A stretch of 64,000 nt of DNA from positions 62,001 to 126,000 of the forward strand of contig NZ_AMGO01000007.1 in NCBI RefSeq assembly GCF_000299575.1, read 5' to 3'. Shown piece by piece: positions 47,094 to 56,701 of the stretch. The notes under the pieces were generated by a model, which was not told the origin of the DNA, made no database searches, and saw only the letters and a program-made list of their open reading frames with translations. Numbering within the stretch: position 1 is the first letter of the stretch; every line of letters begins with the position of its first letter. The DNA comes from Oceaniovalibus guishaninsula JLT2003 (GTDB taxonomy: Bacteria; Pseudomonadota; Alphaproteobacteria; Rhodobacterales; Rhodobacteraceae). Both the position numbers and the translations under genes were made by a program.

Positions 47094-48299
47094 TCATCGG
47101 TTGCGGGCGGCGATGGCCTGGCCCGCGGCCCAGCCCGACGCCCAGGCCCATTGGAAATTATAGCCGCCCAGCCAGCCGGTGACATCCACCGCCTCGCCGA
47201 TGGCATAGAGGCCCGGCACGGCGCGCGCCTGCATCGTGCGGCTGTCCAGCCCGGCCGTGTCGATGCCGCCCAGCGTTACCTCGGCCGTGCGATAGCCTTC
47301 GGTCCCGGCGGGCCGCACCCGCCAGTCGCGCACGGCCTGCATCAATCGGTCCAGCGCCGCATCCGCGCAATCGGCCAGCCGCGGCGGCAGATCGGCGCTG
47401 TCGGCGATGTCCTGCGCCAGCCGCGCGGGCAGATGGGCGGCCAGCGCCGTCGCCGGGGCCTTGCGTCCGGCGGTCCGGCGTTCGTGGCGCAGGGCGGGGC
47501 GGATCGTGTCCTCGGGGTCCAGGTTCAGCCCGATATCGCTGCCTTCGCGCCAATAGGACGACGCCTGAAGGACGGCCGGGCCGCTCAGCCCGCGATGGGT
47601 GAACAGCAGCGCCTCGTCGAAAGGGGGGCCGTCCGCCGTCACGCGGGCACGCACCGCCACACCCGACAGCGCCTTCAGCCGGTCCAGCGTGCCGCCGGTG
47701 AAGGTCAGCGGCACTAGCCCCGCGCGCGTCGGCAGCACGTTCAGCCCGAATTGCGCGGCCAGACGATAGGCAAGCCCGGTCGCGCCCATCTTCGGAATCG
47801 ACAGACCGCCCGTCGCCAGCACCAGAACGGGCGCGCGGACGATCTGCCGCCGCCCTTCGGACTCCGTCTCGACGCGGAAGGCCGCGCCGTCATGGCCGAC
47901 ATCGACGATTCCCGTGGCCAGCCGCAACTCGGCGCCCGCGACGGCCATCTCGTCCACCAGCATCGTCACGATATCGCGGGCGCTGCGGTCGCAGAAAAGC
48001 TGGCCCAGCGTCTTTTCGTGCCAGGGGATCCGGTGCCGGTCCACCAGCGCCACGAAGTCCTGCGGCCCATAGCGGCCCAGGGCCGACTTGGCGAAATGCG
48101 GGTTGGCCGACAGGAAGTTGCCGGGCGCGCAATGCAGATTGGTGAAATTGCACCGCCCGCCGCCCGAGATGCGGATCTTCTCGCCCGGCGCGCTTGCATG
48201 GTCCAGCACCAGCACGCCCGGTCCGGCCTGCGCCGCGCACATCATCCCCGCCGCCCCCGCGCCCAGCACGAGGACGCGGTATGTTCCACTGTCGTTCAT
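47094..48299 (-). CDS. HI0933-type FAD-dependent oxidoreductase (aminoacetone oxidase family)
   Basis: A 401-residue flavoprotein. It has an N-terminal FAD motif [17 protein letters not shown], the family-defining [16 protein letters not shown], a second nucleotide segment [39 protein letters not shown] and the C-terminal FAD-closing [27 protein letters not shown]. The last is typical of this YhiN/HI0933 group. Its reaction is unsettled; some members are annotated as aminoacetone oxidase-like. It starts 129 bases from ftsW in the opposite direction and is 14 bases upstream of pepT, probably one operon. Confidence 0.88.
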   Translation of the reverse strand: MNDSGTYRVLVLGAGAAGMMCAAQAGPGVLVLDHASAPGEKIRISGGGRCNFTNLHCAPGNFLSANPHFAKSALGRYGPQDFVALVDRHRIPWHEKTLGQLFCDRSARDIVTMLVDEMAVAGAELRLATGIVDVGHDGAAFRVETESEGRRQIVRAPVLVLATGGLSIPKMGATGLAYRLAAQFGLNVLPTRAGLVPLTFTGGTLDRLKALSGVAVRARVTADGPPFDEALLFTHRGLSGPAVLQASSYWREGSDIGLNLDPEDTIRPALRHERRTAGRKAPATALAAHLPARLAQDIADSADLPPRLADCADAALDRLMQAVRDWRVRPAGTEGYRTAEVTLGGIDTAGLDSRTMQARAVPGLYAIGEAVDVTGWLGGYNFQWAWASGWAAGQAIAARNR

Positions 48300-48428
48300 G
48301 GGCCTGGCAGACCACGCGGAAATGCTGCGTGCAAGGGGCGCAAATCGCTGGCCACGAAAGACGGATCGCGCTAGCATCGCGACCAGACCCGGCAAACGGG
48401 CGCGTTGAGGCAGTCTGGCAGTCATCCG

Positions 48429-49595
48429 ATGACCGATATGGTTTACGGCACTCTTCCGTCGCGCGACGGAGAGCCGATCCTTCCCCGTTGGTGGAACACC
48501 ATCGACAGGCTTTCGCTGGGCTGTGTGCTACTGCTGTTCGGGTGCGGTCTGCTGCTGGGCCTCGCCTCCAGCCCGCCGCTGGCGGCGCGCAACGGGCTCG
48601 ATCCCTTCTATTATGTGCAGCGGCAGGCGTTCTTCGGCGGCGTGGCGCTGGCGGTGATGGCGCTGACGACGATGATGTCGCCCGTGCTGGTGCGGCGGCT
48701 GGCGGTGCTGGGCTTCGTCGCGGCCTTCGCGTCGCTGGTGGCGCTGCCCTTTCTGGGCACCGATTTCGGCAAGGGCGCGGTGCGCTGGTATTCGCTGGGC
48801 TTCGTCAGCGTGCAGCCGTCCGAGTTCCTGAAGCCCGCCTTCGTCGTGACCGTCGCCTGGATGATGGCCGCGGCGCACGAACCGGGCGGGCCGCCGGGCC
48901 GCGCCATGTCGCTGGCGCTGACGCTGGTAATCGTCGGCTTTCTGGCGCTGCAACCCGATTTCGGGCAGGCCTGCCTGGTGCTGTTCGCCTGGGGCGTCAT
49001 CTATTTCGTCGCCGGCGCGCCGCTGACGCTGCTGGTGGTCCTTGCCGTCGGGGTGGTGGGGATGGGCACGCTGGCCTATTCCAGTTCCGAACACTTCGCG
49101 CGCCGCATCGACGGCTTCCTGTCGCCCGATGTCGATCCGCGCACGCAGCTCGGCTATGCCACCGACGCCATCCGCGAGGGCGGCTTTTTCGGCGTCGGCG
49201 TGGGCGAGGGACAGGTCAAGTGGTCGCTGCCCGACGCGCATACCGATTTCATCATCGCCGTCGCGGCCGAGGAATACGGCCTTCTGCTGGTGCTGTTCGT
49301 CATCGGGCTTTACGCCACCATCGTCGTGCGCGCGCTGTGGCGCCTGCGGCGCGAGCGGGACACCTTCACGCGGCTAGCCGGCGCTGGGCTGGCCTGCACC
49401 TTCGGCGTGCAGGCGATGATCAACATGGGCGTCGCGGTGCGGCTGCTGCCCGCCAAGGGCATGACGCTGCCCTTCGTCAGCTATGGCGGATCGTCGCTGA
49501 TCGCGGGCGGCATCGCGGTGGGGATGCTGCTGGCGCTGACCCGCACCCGCCCGCAGGGCAAGATCGGCGACATCCTGATCTCGCGGGGCCGCTGA
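48429..49595 (+). CDS. ftsW: Septal peptidoglycan polymerase FtsW
   Basis: A 388-residue SEDS-family inner-membrane glycosyltransferase with ten predicted helices that polymerises lipid II together with FtsI. Family marks are [23 protein letters not shown], the large periplasmic loop with [44 protein letters not shown] (catalytic Asp region) and [20 protein letters not shown]. The start MTDMVYG was taken at 48429. A TTG eight codons upstream also lies in frame. Because pepT and the HI0933-type gene interrupt the cluster, ftsW probably has its own promoter in 48300-48428. Confidence 0.95.
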   Translation: MTDMVYGTLPSRDGEPILPRWWNTIDRLSLGCVLLLFGCGLLLGLASSPPLAARNGLDPFYYVQRQAFFGGVALAVMALTTMMSPVLVRRLAVLGFVAAFASLVALPFLGTDFGKGAVRWYSLGFVSVQPSEFLKPAFVVTVAWMMAAAHEPGGPPGRAMSLALTLVIVGFLALQPDFGQACLVLFAWGVIYFVAGAPLTLLVVLAVGVVGMGTLAYSSSEHFARRIDGFLSPDVDPRTQLGYATDAIREGGFFGVGVGEGQVKWSLPDAHTDFIIAVAAEEYGLLLVLFVIGLYATIVVRALWRLRRERDTFTRLAGAGLACTFGVQAMINMGVAVRLLPAKGMTLPFVSYGGSSLIAGGIAVGMLLALTRTRPQGKIGDILISRGR

Positions 49596-50731
49596 TGCCC
49601 GGCCGCGCCACCGACGCGCCGCTGGCGATCCTCGCCGCCGGCGGCACGGGCGGGCACATGTTCCCTGCCCAGGCTCTGGCCGAGACGTTGCTGGATCGCG
49701 GCTGGCGGGTGCGGCTGATGACGGATGCGCGCGGCGCGCGCTATGCCGGCGGCTTTCCGTCCGACGTGCCCGTGGTCGAGGTGGCCAGCGCGACCTTCGC
49801 GCGTGGCGGGATGCTGGCGCGTCTGGGCGTGCCGCTGCGTCTGGCGGGCGGCATCGCCGCGGCGGCGGCGCGGATGCGGCGCGAGCGGCCCGCGATCGTC
49901 GTGGGGTTCGGCGGCTATCCGTCCATTCCGGCGATGGCGGCGGCGCTGATGCTGAAGGTGCCGCGCATGATCCACGAACAGAACGGCGTTCTGGGCCGCG
50001 TCAACCGCCGCTTCGCGCCGCGCGTGAACGCGGTCGCCTGCGGCACGTGGCCGACCGACCTGCCGCACGGCGTCGAGGGGCATCCGACCGGCAATCCCGT
50101 CCGCGCGGCGATCCGCGACCGCGCCGGGGCCGCCTATATCGCGCCAGGCGATTATCCGATGTCGGTGCTGGTCATCGGCGGATCGCAGGGCGCGCGCATC
50201 CTTTCCGATGTGGTTCCCGCCGCCCTGGCCGATCTTCCGGACGCGCTGCGTGCCCGCCTGCGCGTCGCCCATCAGGCCCGGTCCGAGGATGTCGCCCGCG
50301 TCCGCGACGCCTATGCCGCGGCAAGCATCCCGGCCGAGGTCGCGCCGTTCTTCGACGACATCCCCCGCCGCATCACCGAGGCGCAGCTCGTCGTCGCCCG
50401 GTCGGGGGCATCGACCGTGGCGGATCTGACGGCCATCGGGCGGCCCGCCATCCTGATCCCCTTCGCCGCCGCCGCCGCCGATCACCAGACGGCCAACGCG
50501 CGCGGCATGGTGGATGCGGGCGCGGCGATCCTGATCCCCGAAGCGCAGGCCACCGCCACGGCCCTCGCCCGGCAGGTCGAGATGATCCTCAGCCAGCCGA
50601 TGACGGCGACCGAGATGGCGCGCAACGCGCAGAAGGCGGGCCGCCCCGACGCGGCCGAACGGCTGGCCGATCTGGCCGAGGGGCTGGCCGGACTGGACAA
50701 ACGCATCGCAGCAAAGGCAGGTGAGGCATGA
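49595..50731 (+). CDS. murG: UDP-GlcNAc--lipid I GlcNAc transferase
   Basis: A 378-residue GT28 enzyme that converts lipid I to lipid II at the cytoplasmic face. The N-terminal glycine-rich loop is [19 protein letters not shown], then [29 protein letters not shown], the second G-loop [17 protein letters not shown], and the UDP-GlcNAc site [25 protein letters not shown] with DHQTANA. The ATG overlaps the ftsW stop by one base (TGATG) and the end overlaps murC. Confidence 0.97.
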   Translation: MPGRATDAPLAILAAGGTGGHMFPAQALAETLLDRGWRVRLMTDARGARYAGGFPSDVPVVEVASATFARGGMLARLGVPLRLAGGIAAAAARMRRERPAIVVGFGGYPSIPAMAAALMLKVPRMIHEQNGVLGRVNRRFAPRVNAVACGTWPTDLPHGVEGHPTGNPVRAAIRDRAGAAYIAPGDYPMSVLVIGGSQGARILSDVVPAALADLPDALRARLRVAHQARSEDVARVRDAYAAASIPAEVAPFFDDIPRRITEAQLVVARSGASTVADLTAIGRPAILIPFAAAAADHQTANARGMVDAGAAILIPEAQATATALARQVEMILSQPMTATEMARNAQKAGRPDAAERLADLAEGLAGLDKRIAAKAGEA

Positions 50732-52179
50732 AGCACGCACGGATAGAGGTCGTCCCCCAGATGAATCCCCGCCCGACCAAGCTGCCGACCCAGATGGGCC
50801 CGATCCACTTCGTGGGCATCGGCGGGATCGGCATGTCGGGCATCGCCGAGGTGCTGCTGAACCACGGCTATACCGTGCAGGGATCGGACGCCCGCACCAG
50901 CCCGATCACCGACCGTCTGGCGGCTCTCGGCGCGCGCATCTTCGACGGACAGGCCGACGCGAACCTGGAGGAGGCCGAGGTCGTCGTCGTCTCCTCGGCC
51001 ATCAAGCCCGGCAACCCCGAACTCGACGGCGCGCGGCTGCGCGGCCTGCCGGTGGTGCGCCGGGCCGAGATGCTGGCCGAACTGATGCGGTTGAAATCCA
51101 ACATCGCCATCGGCGGCACCCACGGCAAGACCACCACGACGACGATGGTTGCCGCCCTGCTGGACGAGGGCGGCGTCGATCCGACGGTCATCAACGGCGG
51201 CATCATCCATGCCTACGGGTCCAATGCCCGGATGGGGCAGGGCGAATGGATGGTGGTCGAGGCCGACGAAAGCGACGGCACCTTCAACCGCCTGCCCGCA
51301 ACCATCGCCATCGTCACCAATATCGACCCCGAGCATATGGAACATTGGGGCAGCATCGAGGCTTTGCGCCGCGGCTTCGACGATTTCGTCGGCAACATCC
51401 CGTTCTACGGCCTCGCCGTCTGCTGCACCGACCACCCCGAGGTTCAGGCCCTGGTCGGCCGGCTGACCGACCGCCGTGTCGTCACCTTCGGCTTCAACGC
51501 GCAGGCCGACGTGCGCGCGCTGAACCTGCGCTACGACAAGGGCGTCACCTGCTTCGACGTCGCCCTTCAGGCCGAAGATGCGGTGATCGAGGGCTGCCGC
51601 CTGCCGATGCCGGGCGATCACAACGTCAGCAACGCGCTGGCCGCCGTCGCCGTCGCGCGGCATCTGGGCCTCAAGCTGGACGAGATCCGCACCGCGCTGG
51701 CCCGTTTCGGCGGCGTCAACCGCCGTTTCACCCGCGTGGGCGAGGTGGACGGCGTCACCGTCATCGACGATTACGGCCATCACCCGGTCGAGATCGCCGC
51801 CGTTCTCCGGGCCGCGCGGCAGGCGACCGAAGGCCGCGTGATCGCCGTGCACCAGCCGCACCGCTTCACGCGCCTGTCCAGCCTGTTCGACGATTTCTGC
51901 GGCTGCTTCAACGAGGCCGACGTGGTGGCCATCGCCGATGTCTATTCCGCCGGCGAGGCGCCCATCGAAGGCGCGGGCCGCGACGATCTGGTCGCGGGGC
52001 TGATCCGCCACGGCCATCGCCACGCCCGCGCGGTGACGGACGAGGACGATCTGCTGCGTCTGGTGCGCGAACAGGCCGGTCCCGGCGACATGGTCGTCTG
52101 CCTCGGGGCCGGCACGATCAGCGCCTGGGCCAACCGCCTGCCCGCACGACTGGCCCGCGCCGAGGAGGGGGCGGCATGA
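50728..52179 (+). CDS. murC: UDP-MurNAc--L-alanine ligase
   Basis: A 483-residue Mur ligase that adds the first stem amino acid. It has the N-terminal [22 protein letters not shown], the ATP loop [21 protein letters not shown] (about 130-150), [23 protein letters not shown], the C-terminal [18 protein letters not shown] and [16 protein letters not shown]. The start at 50728 overlaps the murG stop (ATGA); a second ATG at 50761 would drop eleven residues. The end overlaps the small DUF2484 gene by four bases. Confidence 0.97.
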   Translation: MKHARIEVVPQMNPRPTKLPTQMGPIHFVGIGGIGMSGIAEVLLNHGYTVQGSDARTSPITDRLAALGARIFDGQADANLEEAEVVVVSSAIKPGNPELDGARLRGLPVVRRAEMLAELMRLKSNIAIGGTHGKTTTTTMVAALLDEGGVDPTVINGGIIHAYGSNARMGQGEWMVVEADESDGTFNRLPATIAIVTNIDPEHMEHWGSIEALRRGFDDFVGNIPFYGLAVCCTDHPEVQALVGRLTDRRVVTFGFNAQADVRALNLRYDKGVTCFDVALQAEDAVIEGCRLPMPGDHNVSNALAAVAVARHLGLKLDEIRTALARFGGVNRRFTRVGEVDGVTVIDDYGHHPVEIAAVLRAARQATEGRVIAVHQPHRFTRLSSLFDDFCGCFNEADVVAIADVYSAGEAPIEGAGRDDLVAGLIRHGHRHARAVTDEDDLLRLVREQAGPGDMVVCLGAGTISAWANRLPARLARAEEGAA

Positions 52180-52427
52180 CGCCCTCGCTGATCTGCGCGG
52201 TGATCTGGCTGGTCGCGGCGGGTCTGACCGGCCTGCGCGCCGCGCGTCCCGGCCACTGGGCGCTGGCGGGTGCGCTGATCGCGGCGGGCGTGCCGCTGTC
52301 GGGCTGGATCACGGTGCAGAACGGACCGTGGATCGGCCTTGCCATGTTGCTGGCGGGCGCGCTGGTGCTGCGCTGGCCGCCCTCGGCGCCGCGCCGCGAC
52401 CGCCGCCTGCTGCCGCCCGGCGAATGA
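52176..52427 (+). CDS. DUF2484 family small membrane protein
   Basis: An 83-residue protein with three hydrophobic segments ([58 protein letters not shown]) and a basic tail. Size, sequence and its place between murC and murB match DUF2484, which is found there in Rhodobacterales. Overlaps of four bases at both ends (ATGA) tie it to the two Mur genes. A role in envelope synthesis is suggested by position only. Confidence 0.85.
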   Translation: MTPSLICAVIWLVAAGLTGLRAARPGHWALAGALIAAGVPLSGWITVQNGPWIGLAMLLAGALVLRWPPSAPRRDRRLLPPGE

Positions 52428-53350
52428 CCGCCCCGCTGCCGCAGGTCCGGGGCCGCCTGACGCCCGACCGCGCCCTGTCGGATCTGACATGGCTGCGCGT
52501 CGGCGGCCCGGCCGACTGGTTCTTCCAGCCCGCGGACGAGGACGATTTGGCCGATTTCCTGCGCGCGCTGGATCCGTCCGTGCCGGTCTTTCCAATGGGC
52601 GTCGGCAGCAATCTGATCGTGCGCGACGGCGGCCTGCGCGCCGTGGTGATCCGGCTGGGCCGTCCCTTCGCCGAGATCGACGTCTCGGGCGGCCGCGTCG
52701 TCGCGGGTGCGGCGGCACTCGACAGCCGCGTGGCGATCCGCGCGGCCGAGGCGGGGCACGACCTGACCTTCCTGCGCACCATCCCCGGCAGCATCGGCGG
52801 CGCGGTCCGGATGAACGCGGGCTGCTATGGCAGCTATGTCGCGGACCGGCTGGTCTCGGTCCGAGCCGTGTCGCGCGAAGGCACGCGCCGCGACATTCCC
52901 GCCGCCGACCTGAACCTTACCTATCGCCATTCGGACCTGCCCGACGATACGGTGATCGTAGCGGCCACGTTCGACGCGCCGCCGGGCGATCCCGCCGCGC
53001 TGGCCGCGCGCATGGGCGATCAGCTTGCGCGCCGCGATTCCAGCCAGCCGGTCAAGGATCGCAGCGCCGGCAGCACCTTCCGCAATCCGGTCGGCCATTC
53101 CAGCACCGGGCGGGCCGACGACACGCACGATCTGAAGGCGTGGAAGGTCATCGACGATGCCGGCCTGCGCGGCGCGCGGCGCGGCGGCGCGCAGATGTCG
53201 CCGATGCACCCGAACTTCCTGGTCAATACCGGGAACGCGACCGCCGCCGATCTGGAAGGCCTGGGCGAGGAGGTGCGCGAAAAGGTATTCCATGACAGCG
53301 GGATTCGGCTAGAATGGGAAATCAGGCGCGTGGGCGATCCGGCCGCCTGA
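52424..53350 (+). CDS. murB: UDP-N-acetylenolpyruvoylglucosamine reductase
   Basis: A 308-residue flavoprotein that reduces enolpyruvyl-UDP-GlcNAc to UDP-MurNAc with NADPH. The FAD-binding lead is [16 protein letters not shown] and [19 protein letters not shown], followed by [21 protein letters not shown], the substrate-binding YRHSDLP, the catalytic Ser in SAGSTFRNP, and the C-terminal [22 protein letters not shown] with its Glu proton donor [18 protein letters not shown]. This is the type II (short) MurB. The ATG overlaps the DUF2484 stop. Confidence 0.97.
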   Translation: MTAPLPQVRGRLTPDRALSDLTWLRVGGPADWFFQPADEDDLADFLRALDPSVPVFPMGVGSNLIVRDGGLRAVVIRLGRPFAEIDVSGGRVVAGAAALDSRVAIRAAEAGHDLTFLRTIPGSIGGAVRMNAGCYGSYVADRLVSVRAVSREGTRRDIPAADLNLTYRHSDLPDDTVIVAATFDAPPGDPAALAARMGDQLARRDSSQPVKDRSAGSTFRNPVGHSSTGRADDTHDLKAWKVIDDAGLRGARRGGAQMSPMHPNFLVNTGNATAADLEGLGEEVREKVFHDSGIRLEWEIRRVGDPAA

Positions 53351-53388
53351 CAGATAACAAGGTCCGCAAACGGGCCGCGGGAAGACGA

Positions 53389-54331
53389 ATGGCGGGTATG
53401 TCGAGCAGGACAAACCCCAAGGTGGCCGTACTGATGGGCGGACCCTCGGCCGAGCGCGAGGTGTCGCTGTCGTCGGGGCGCGAATGCGCCGCGGCCCTGC
53501 GGGGGCAGGGATACGACGTGACCGAGGTGGACGCCCAGTCCGACCTCGCCCTGCGGCTGTCCGACATCCGGCCCGACATCGTCTTCAACGCCCTGCATGG
53601 CCCCCTGGGCGAAGACGGCTGCGTTCAGGGCCTGCTGGAATGGATGCGCCTGCCCTATACCCATTCGGGGGTGCTGGCCTCGGCGCTGGCGATGGACAAG
53701 GAACGCACCAAGGACGCCTATCGCCGCGCCGGGCTGCCGGTGGTGCCGTCGATCCTGGCGCTGTCCCGCCATGTGCGTGCCAGTCACGTCATGGACCCCC
53801 CCCTATGTCGTCAAGCCCTACAACGAAGGCAGCTCGGTCGGCGTCTATATCGTCCACGAGGCCGCAAACGGCCCCCCCCATCTGGCCGACACGATGCCCG
53901 AAACGGTGATGGTCGAACGCTTTGCGCCGGGGCGCGAGTTGACGGTGACGGTGCTGGGCGCCGGCCCCCTGGGCGAGGCGCGGGCCCTTGGCGTCACCGA
54001 CATCGTGACCGACGGCTGGTACGATTACGACGCCAAGTATCGCCCCGGCGGGTCGCGCCATGTCCTGCCCGCCGAGGTGCCTGCCGAAATCGCGTCGGCC
54101 TGCGCCGATTACGCCCTGCGCGCGCACGAGGCGCTGGGATGCCGCGGCGTCACGCGCACCGACCTGCGCTGGGACGAGGGGCGCGGCCTGGATGGGCTGA
54201 TCCTGCTGGAAACCAACACCCAGCCCGGCATGACGCCCACCTCGCTGACCCCCGAACAGGCGGCGCATTGCGGCCTGTCGTTCGGCGCGCTTTGCGACTG
54301 GATGATCAGGGACGCGTCATGCGGTCGCTGA
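53389..54331 (+). pseudogene. ddl: D-alanine--D-alanine ligase, broken by a one-base frameshift in a poly-C run
   Basis: Ddl joins two D-Ala for MurF. The first part has [39 protein letters not shown] and [20 protein letters not shown]. After HVMD the frame leaves the family at a run of eight Cs (53796-53803), where seven would be in frame. The remainder, [70 protein letters not shown], continues in the shifted frame to a stop at 54331. Corrected length is 313 residues, normal for the family, with ATP-grasp and metal residues intact. The original frame stays open into ftsQ. Probably a sequencing error. ATG at 53398 is an alternative start. Confidence 0.9.
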
Positions 54332-55191
54332 CCGCCCCCCGCCGCGATCCCGCGCCGTCGCGGCTCAGCTACCGGCTGCAACGGCTGGCGCTGACGCCGA
54401 TGGTGCGCGTGGCGGTGCGGCGGGGCCTGCCGCTTCTGGCGCTTCTTCTGGTGCTGGCCGTCCTGCTGGGCGATGCCGACCGCCGCGCCGTGCTGACCGA
54501 CCGGATCGCCGATCTGCGGATGCAGATCCAGCAGCGCGACGAGTTCATGGTCCATGAAATCCGCATCGACGGCGCGTCCGACCTCGTGGCCGCTGAGATC
54601 GGCCGGGCGCTGGCGCTCGACCTGCCGGTAAGCTCCTTCGATCTCGACCTCGAAGCGCTCTATGACGGGGTGGCGCGCCTCGATGCCGTGTCGCGGACCG
54701 ATCTGCGCGTGCGTCCCGGCGGCGTGCTGGAAGTGCGCGTCGTCCAGCGCGTTCCGGCCGCCATTTGGCGCGGGCCGACAGGGCTGCACCTTCTCGATGC
54801 CGATGGCGCGCGGGTGGCCTTGCTGCCGCGCCGCGCCGACCGTCCTGAACTGCCGCTTCTGGCCGGCGAGGGGGCGGAACGCGCCGTTCCCGAGGCGCTT
54901 CGCATCCTCGATGCCGCGCGCCCCATCGCCGGACGCATCCGCGGCCTGACCCGCATGGGCGAACGCCGCTGGGACGTGGTGCTGGATAACGGCCAGCGCA
55001 TCCTGCTGCCGCGCGCCGATCCCGTTCCGGCGCTGGAACGCGTCGTCGCCCTCGACGCTGCGCGCGATCTGCTGGACCGCGACGTGGCGGCGGTGGACAT
55101 GCGCAACCCCGCCCGGCCCACGCTGCGGCTGGGCGCCGCGACGGCGCTGCGGCTGCGCAACATCAAGCTGACCGAACTCGGAGTCGACTAG
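54319..55191 (+). CDS. ftsQ: Cell division protein FtsQ
   Basis: A 290-residue bitopic divisome protein: a cytoplasmic N-terminus with basic residues, one helix ([16 protein letters not shown], about 35-50), a periplasmic POTRA domain beginning [23 protein letters not shown], and the FtsQ beta domain with [25 protein letters not shown] and [21 protein letters not shown]. It links FtsL/FtsB to the division site. The ATG lies 13 bases before the end of ddl in another frame. A three-codon-like gap (TAGGAATG) leads to ftsA. Confidence 0.93.
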   Translation: MRSLTAPRRDPAPSRLSYRLQRLALTPMVRVAVRRGLPLLALLLVLAVLLGDADRRAVLTDRIADLRMQIQQRDEFMVHEIRIDGASDLVAAEIGRALALDLPVSSFDLDLEALYDGVARLDAVSRTDLRVRPGGVLEVRVVQRVPAAIWRGPTGLHLLDADGARVALLPRRADRPELPLLAGEGAERAVPEALRILDAARPIAGRIRGLTRMGERRWDVVLDNGQRILLPRADPVPALERVVALDAARDLLDRDVAAVDMRNPARPTLRLGAATALRLRNIKLTELGVD

Positions 55192-55193
55192 GA

Positions 55194-56528
55194 ATGACGG
55201 ACCTCTATCAGTCGCAGCGGGCGATGCGGGCGATGCGGCGCGCCGCCATGCAGCGGGGCGTGATCGCCATTCTGGACGTGGGCACGTCCAAGATCGCCTG
55301 CCTCGTGCTGCGGTTCGACGGTCCCGACGCCTTCCGCCCCAGCGAAGGCGTCGGCCCGATGGCCGGTCAAAGCGCCTTCCGCGTCATCGGTGCCGCCACC
55401 ACCCGGTCGCGCGGCGTCCGCTTCGGCGAAGTCAGCGCCATGCAGGAGACCGAGCGCGCGATCCGCACCGTCGTCCAGGCCGCGCAGAAGGCCGCGCAAC
55501 TGCGCGTCGATCACGTCATCGCCTGCGTCGCGGGCGGCGATCCGCGCAGCTACGGTCTGGCGGGGCAGGTCGAACTGGAACAGGACCATGTCAGCGAACA
55601 GGACGTGGCCCGCGTCCTGGCCGCCTGCGACATGCCGCCCATCGGCGAGGGGCGCGAGGTGCTGCATGCCCAGCCGGTGAACTTCGCGCTGGACCATCGC
55701 AGCGGCCTGAACGATCCGCGCGGGCAGGCGGGGCAGATGCTGGCCTGCGACATGCACCTGCTGACGGTGGACGGAACGACGCTGGCCAACCTCATCCACT
55801 GCGTCAAGCGCTGCGATCTGGAACTCGCCGGTCTGGCCTCCTCGGCCTATGTCAGCGGCATTTCCAGCCTGGTCGAGGACGAACAGGAACTGGGCGCCGC
55901 CTGCATCGACATCGGCGGCGGCGCGACCGGCGTATCGATCTTCATGAAGAAGCACATGATCTATGCCGACAGCGTCCGGCTGGGCGGCGATCATGTGACC
56001 AGCGATATCTCCAAGGGCCTTCAGGTGCCGCTGGCGCGGGCCGAATGGCTGAAGACGCGGCATGGCGGCGTGGTCGCCACCGGCATGGACGACCGCGAGA
56101 TGATCGAGTTGGGCGGCGAAAGCGGCGACTGGGAACGCGACCGCCGCAGCGCCAGCCGGGCCGAGCTGATCGGCATCATGCGCCCGCGGGTCGAGGAAAT
56201 CCTCGAGGAGGTCCGCGCGCGGCTGGATGCGGCGGGCTTCGACGCGCTGCGCAGCCAGCAGATCGTGCTGACCGGCGGCACCAGCCAGATCCCCGGCCTC
56301 GACGGTCTGGCGCCGCGAATCCTGGGCCAGCAGGTCCGAATCGGCCGCCCCCTGCGGGTGTCCGGCCTGCCCGAAAAGGCGACCGGCGCCGCTTTCGCCA
56401 GCGCGGTCGGATTGTGTCTTTTCGCCGCCAATCCCCAGGACGAATGGTGGGATTTCGAGATTCCGATGGACAGATACCCGGCGCGGTCCCTGCGCAGGGC
56501 GGTAAAATGGTTCAAGGACAACTGGTAA
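55194..56528 (+). CDS. ftsA: Cell division protein FtsA
   Basis: A 444-residue actin-like ATPase that tethers FtsZ to the membrane. The ATP-binding segments are IAILDVGTSKIACLVLRF (phosphate 1), CIDIGGGATGVSIFMKKH (phosphate 2) and VLTGGTSQIPGLDGLAPRIL (adenosine). The C-terminal ending SLRRAVKWFKDNW is the amphipathic membrane-targeting helix. Domain 1C replaces actin subdomain 1B, as usual. The ATG is three bases after the ftsQ stop. A 173-base intergenic region follows before ftsZ. Confidence 0.96.
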   Translation: MTDLYQSQRAMRAMRRAAMQRGVIAILDVGTSKIACLVLRFDGPDAFRPSEGVGPMAGQSAFRVIGAATTRSRGVRFGEVSAMQETERAIRTVVQAAQKAAQLRVDHVIACVAGGDPRSYGLAGQVELEQDHVSEQDVARVLAACDMPPIGEGREVLHAQPVNFALDHRSGLNDPRGQAGQMLACDMHLLTVDGTTLANLIHCVKRCDLELAGLASSAYVSGISSLVEDEQELGAACIDIGGGATGVSIFMKKHMIYADSVRLGGDHVTSDISKGLQVPLARAEWLKTRHGGVVATGMDDREMIELGGESGDWERDRRSASRAELIGIMRPRVEEILEEVRARLDAAGFDALRSQQIVLTGGTSQIPGLDGLAPRILGQQVRIGRPLRVSGLPEKATGAAFASAVGLCLFAANPQDEWWDFEIPMDRYPARSLRRAVKWFKDNW

Positions 56529-56584
56529 CGGCCAGACCTTCAAGTGCAGGCGGGATGTCGCCGAAGTCTTTGAACTGTCGTCGG

Positions 56585-56642
56585 GAATCTGCGCCGAATC
56601 GCGGATTTGCAGGTGACGCGCGCGCGCATGATCGTTAGAATC
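56585..56642. promoter_or_regulatory. Three GANTC sites upstream of ftsZ
   Basis: GAATC occurs at 56585-56589, 56596-56600 and 56638-56642, all within the 173-base ftsA-ftsZ gap. GANTC is the target of the cell-cycle methylase CcrM in alphaproteobacteria, and methylation of such sites is known to affect ftsZ transcription in Caulobacter. I see no clear -35/-10 pair here. Confidence 0.45.
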
Positions 56643-56701
56643 AGCTGCAACGAGTGGCGGAAATGCCCCGGCAAGCGGGCAAATTTACAGGCGGACACAG
56701 C

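Noticed and set aside
53314-55191. A genuine Ddl-FtsQ fusion protein
   Set aside because: The middle part has no family similarity, while the correct Ddl sequence is present in a neighbouring frame. The fusion frame results from one extra C.
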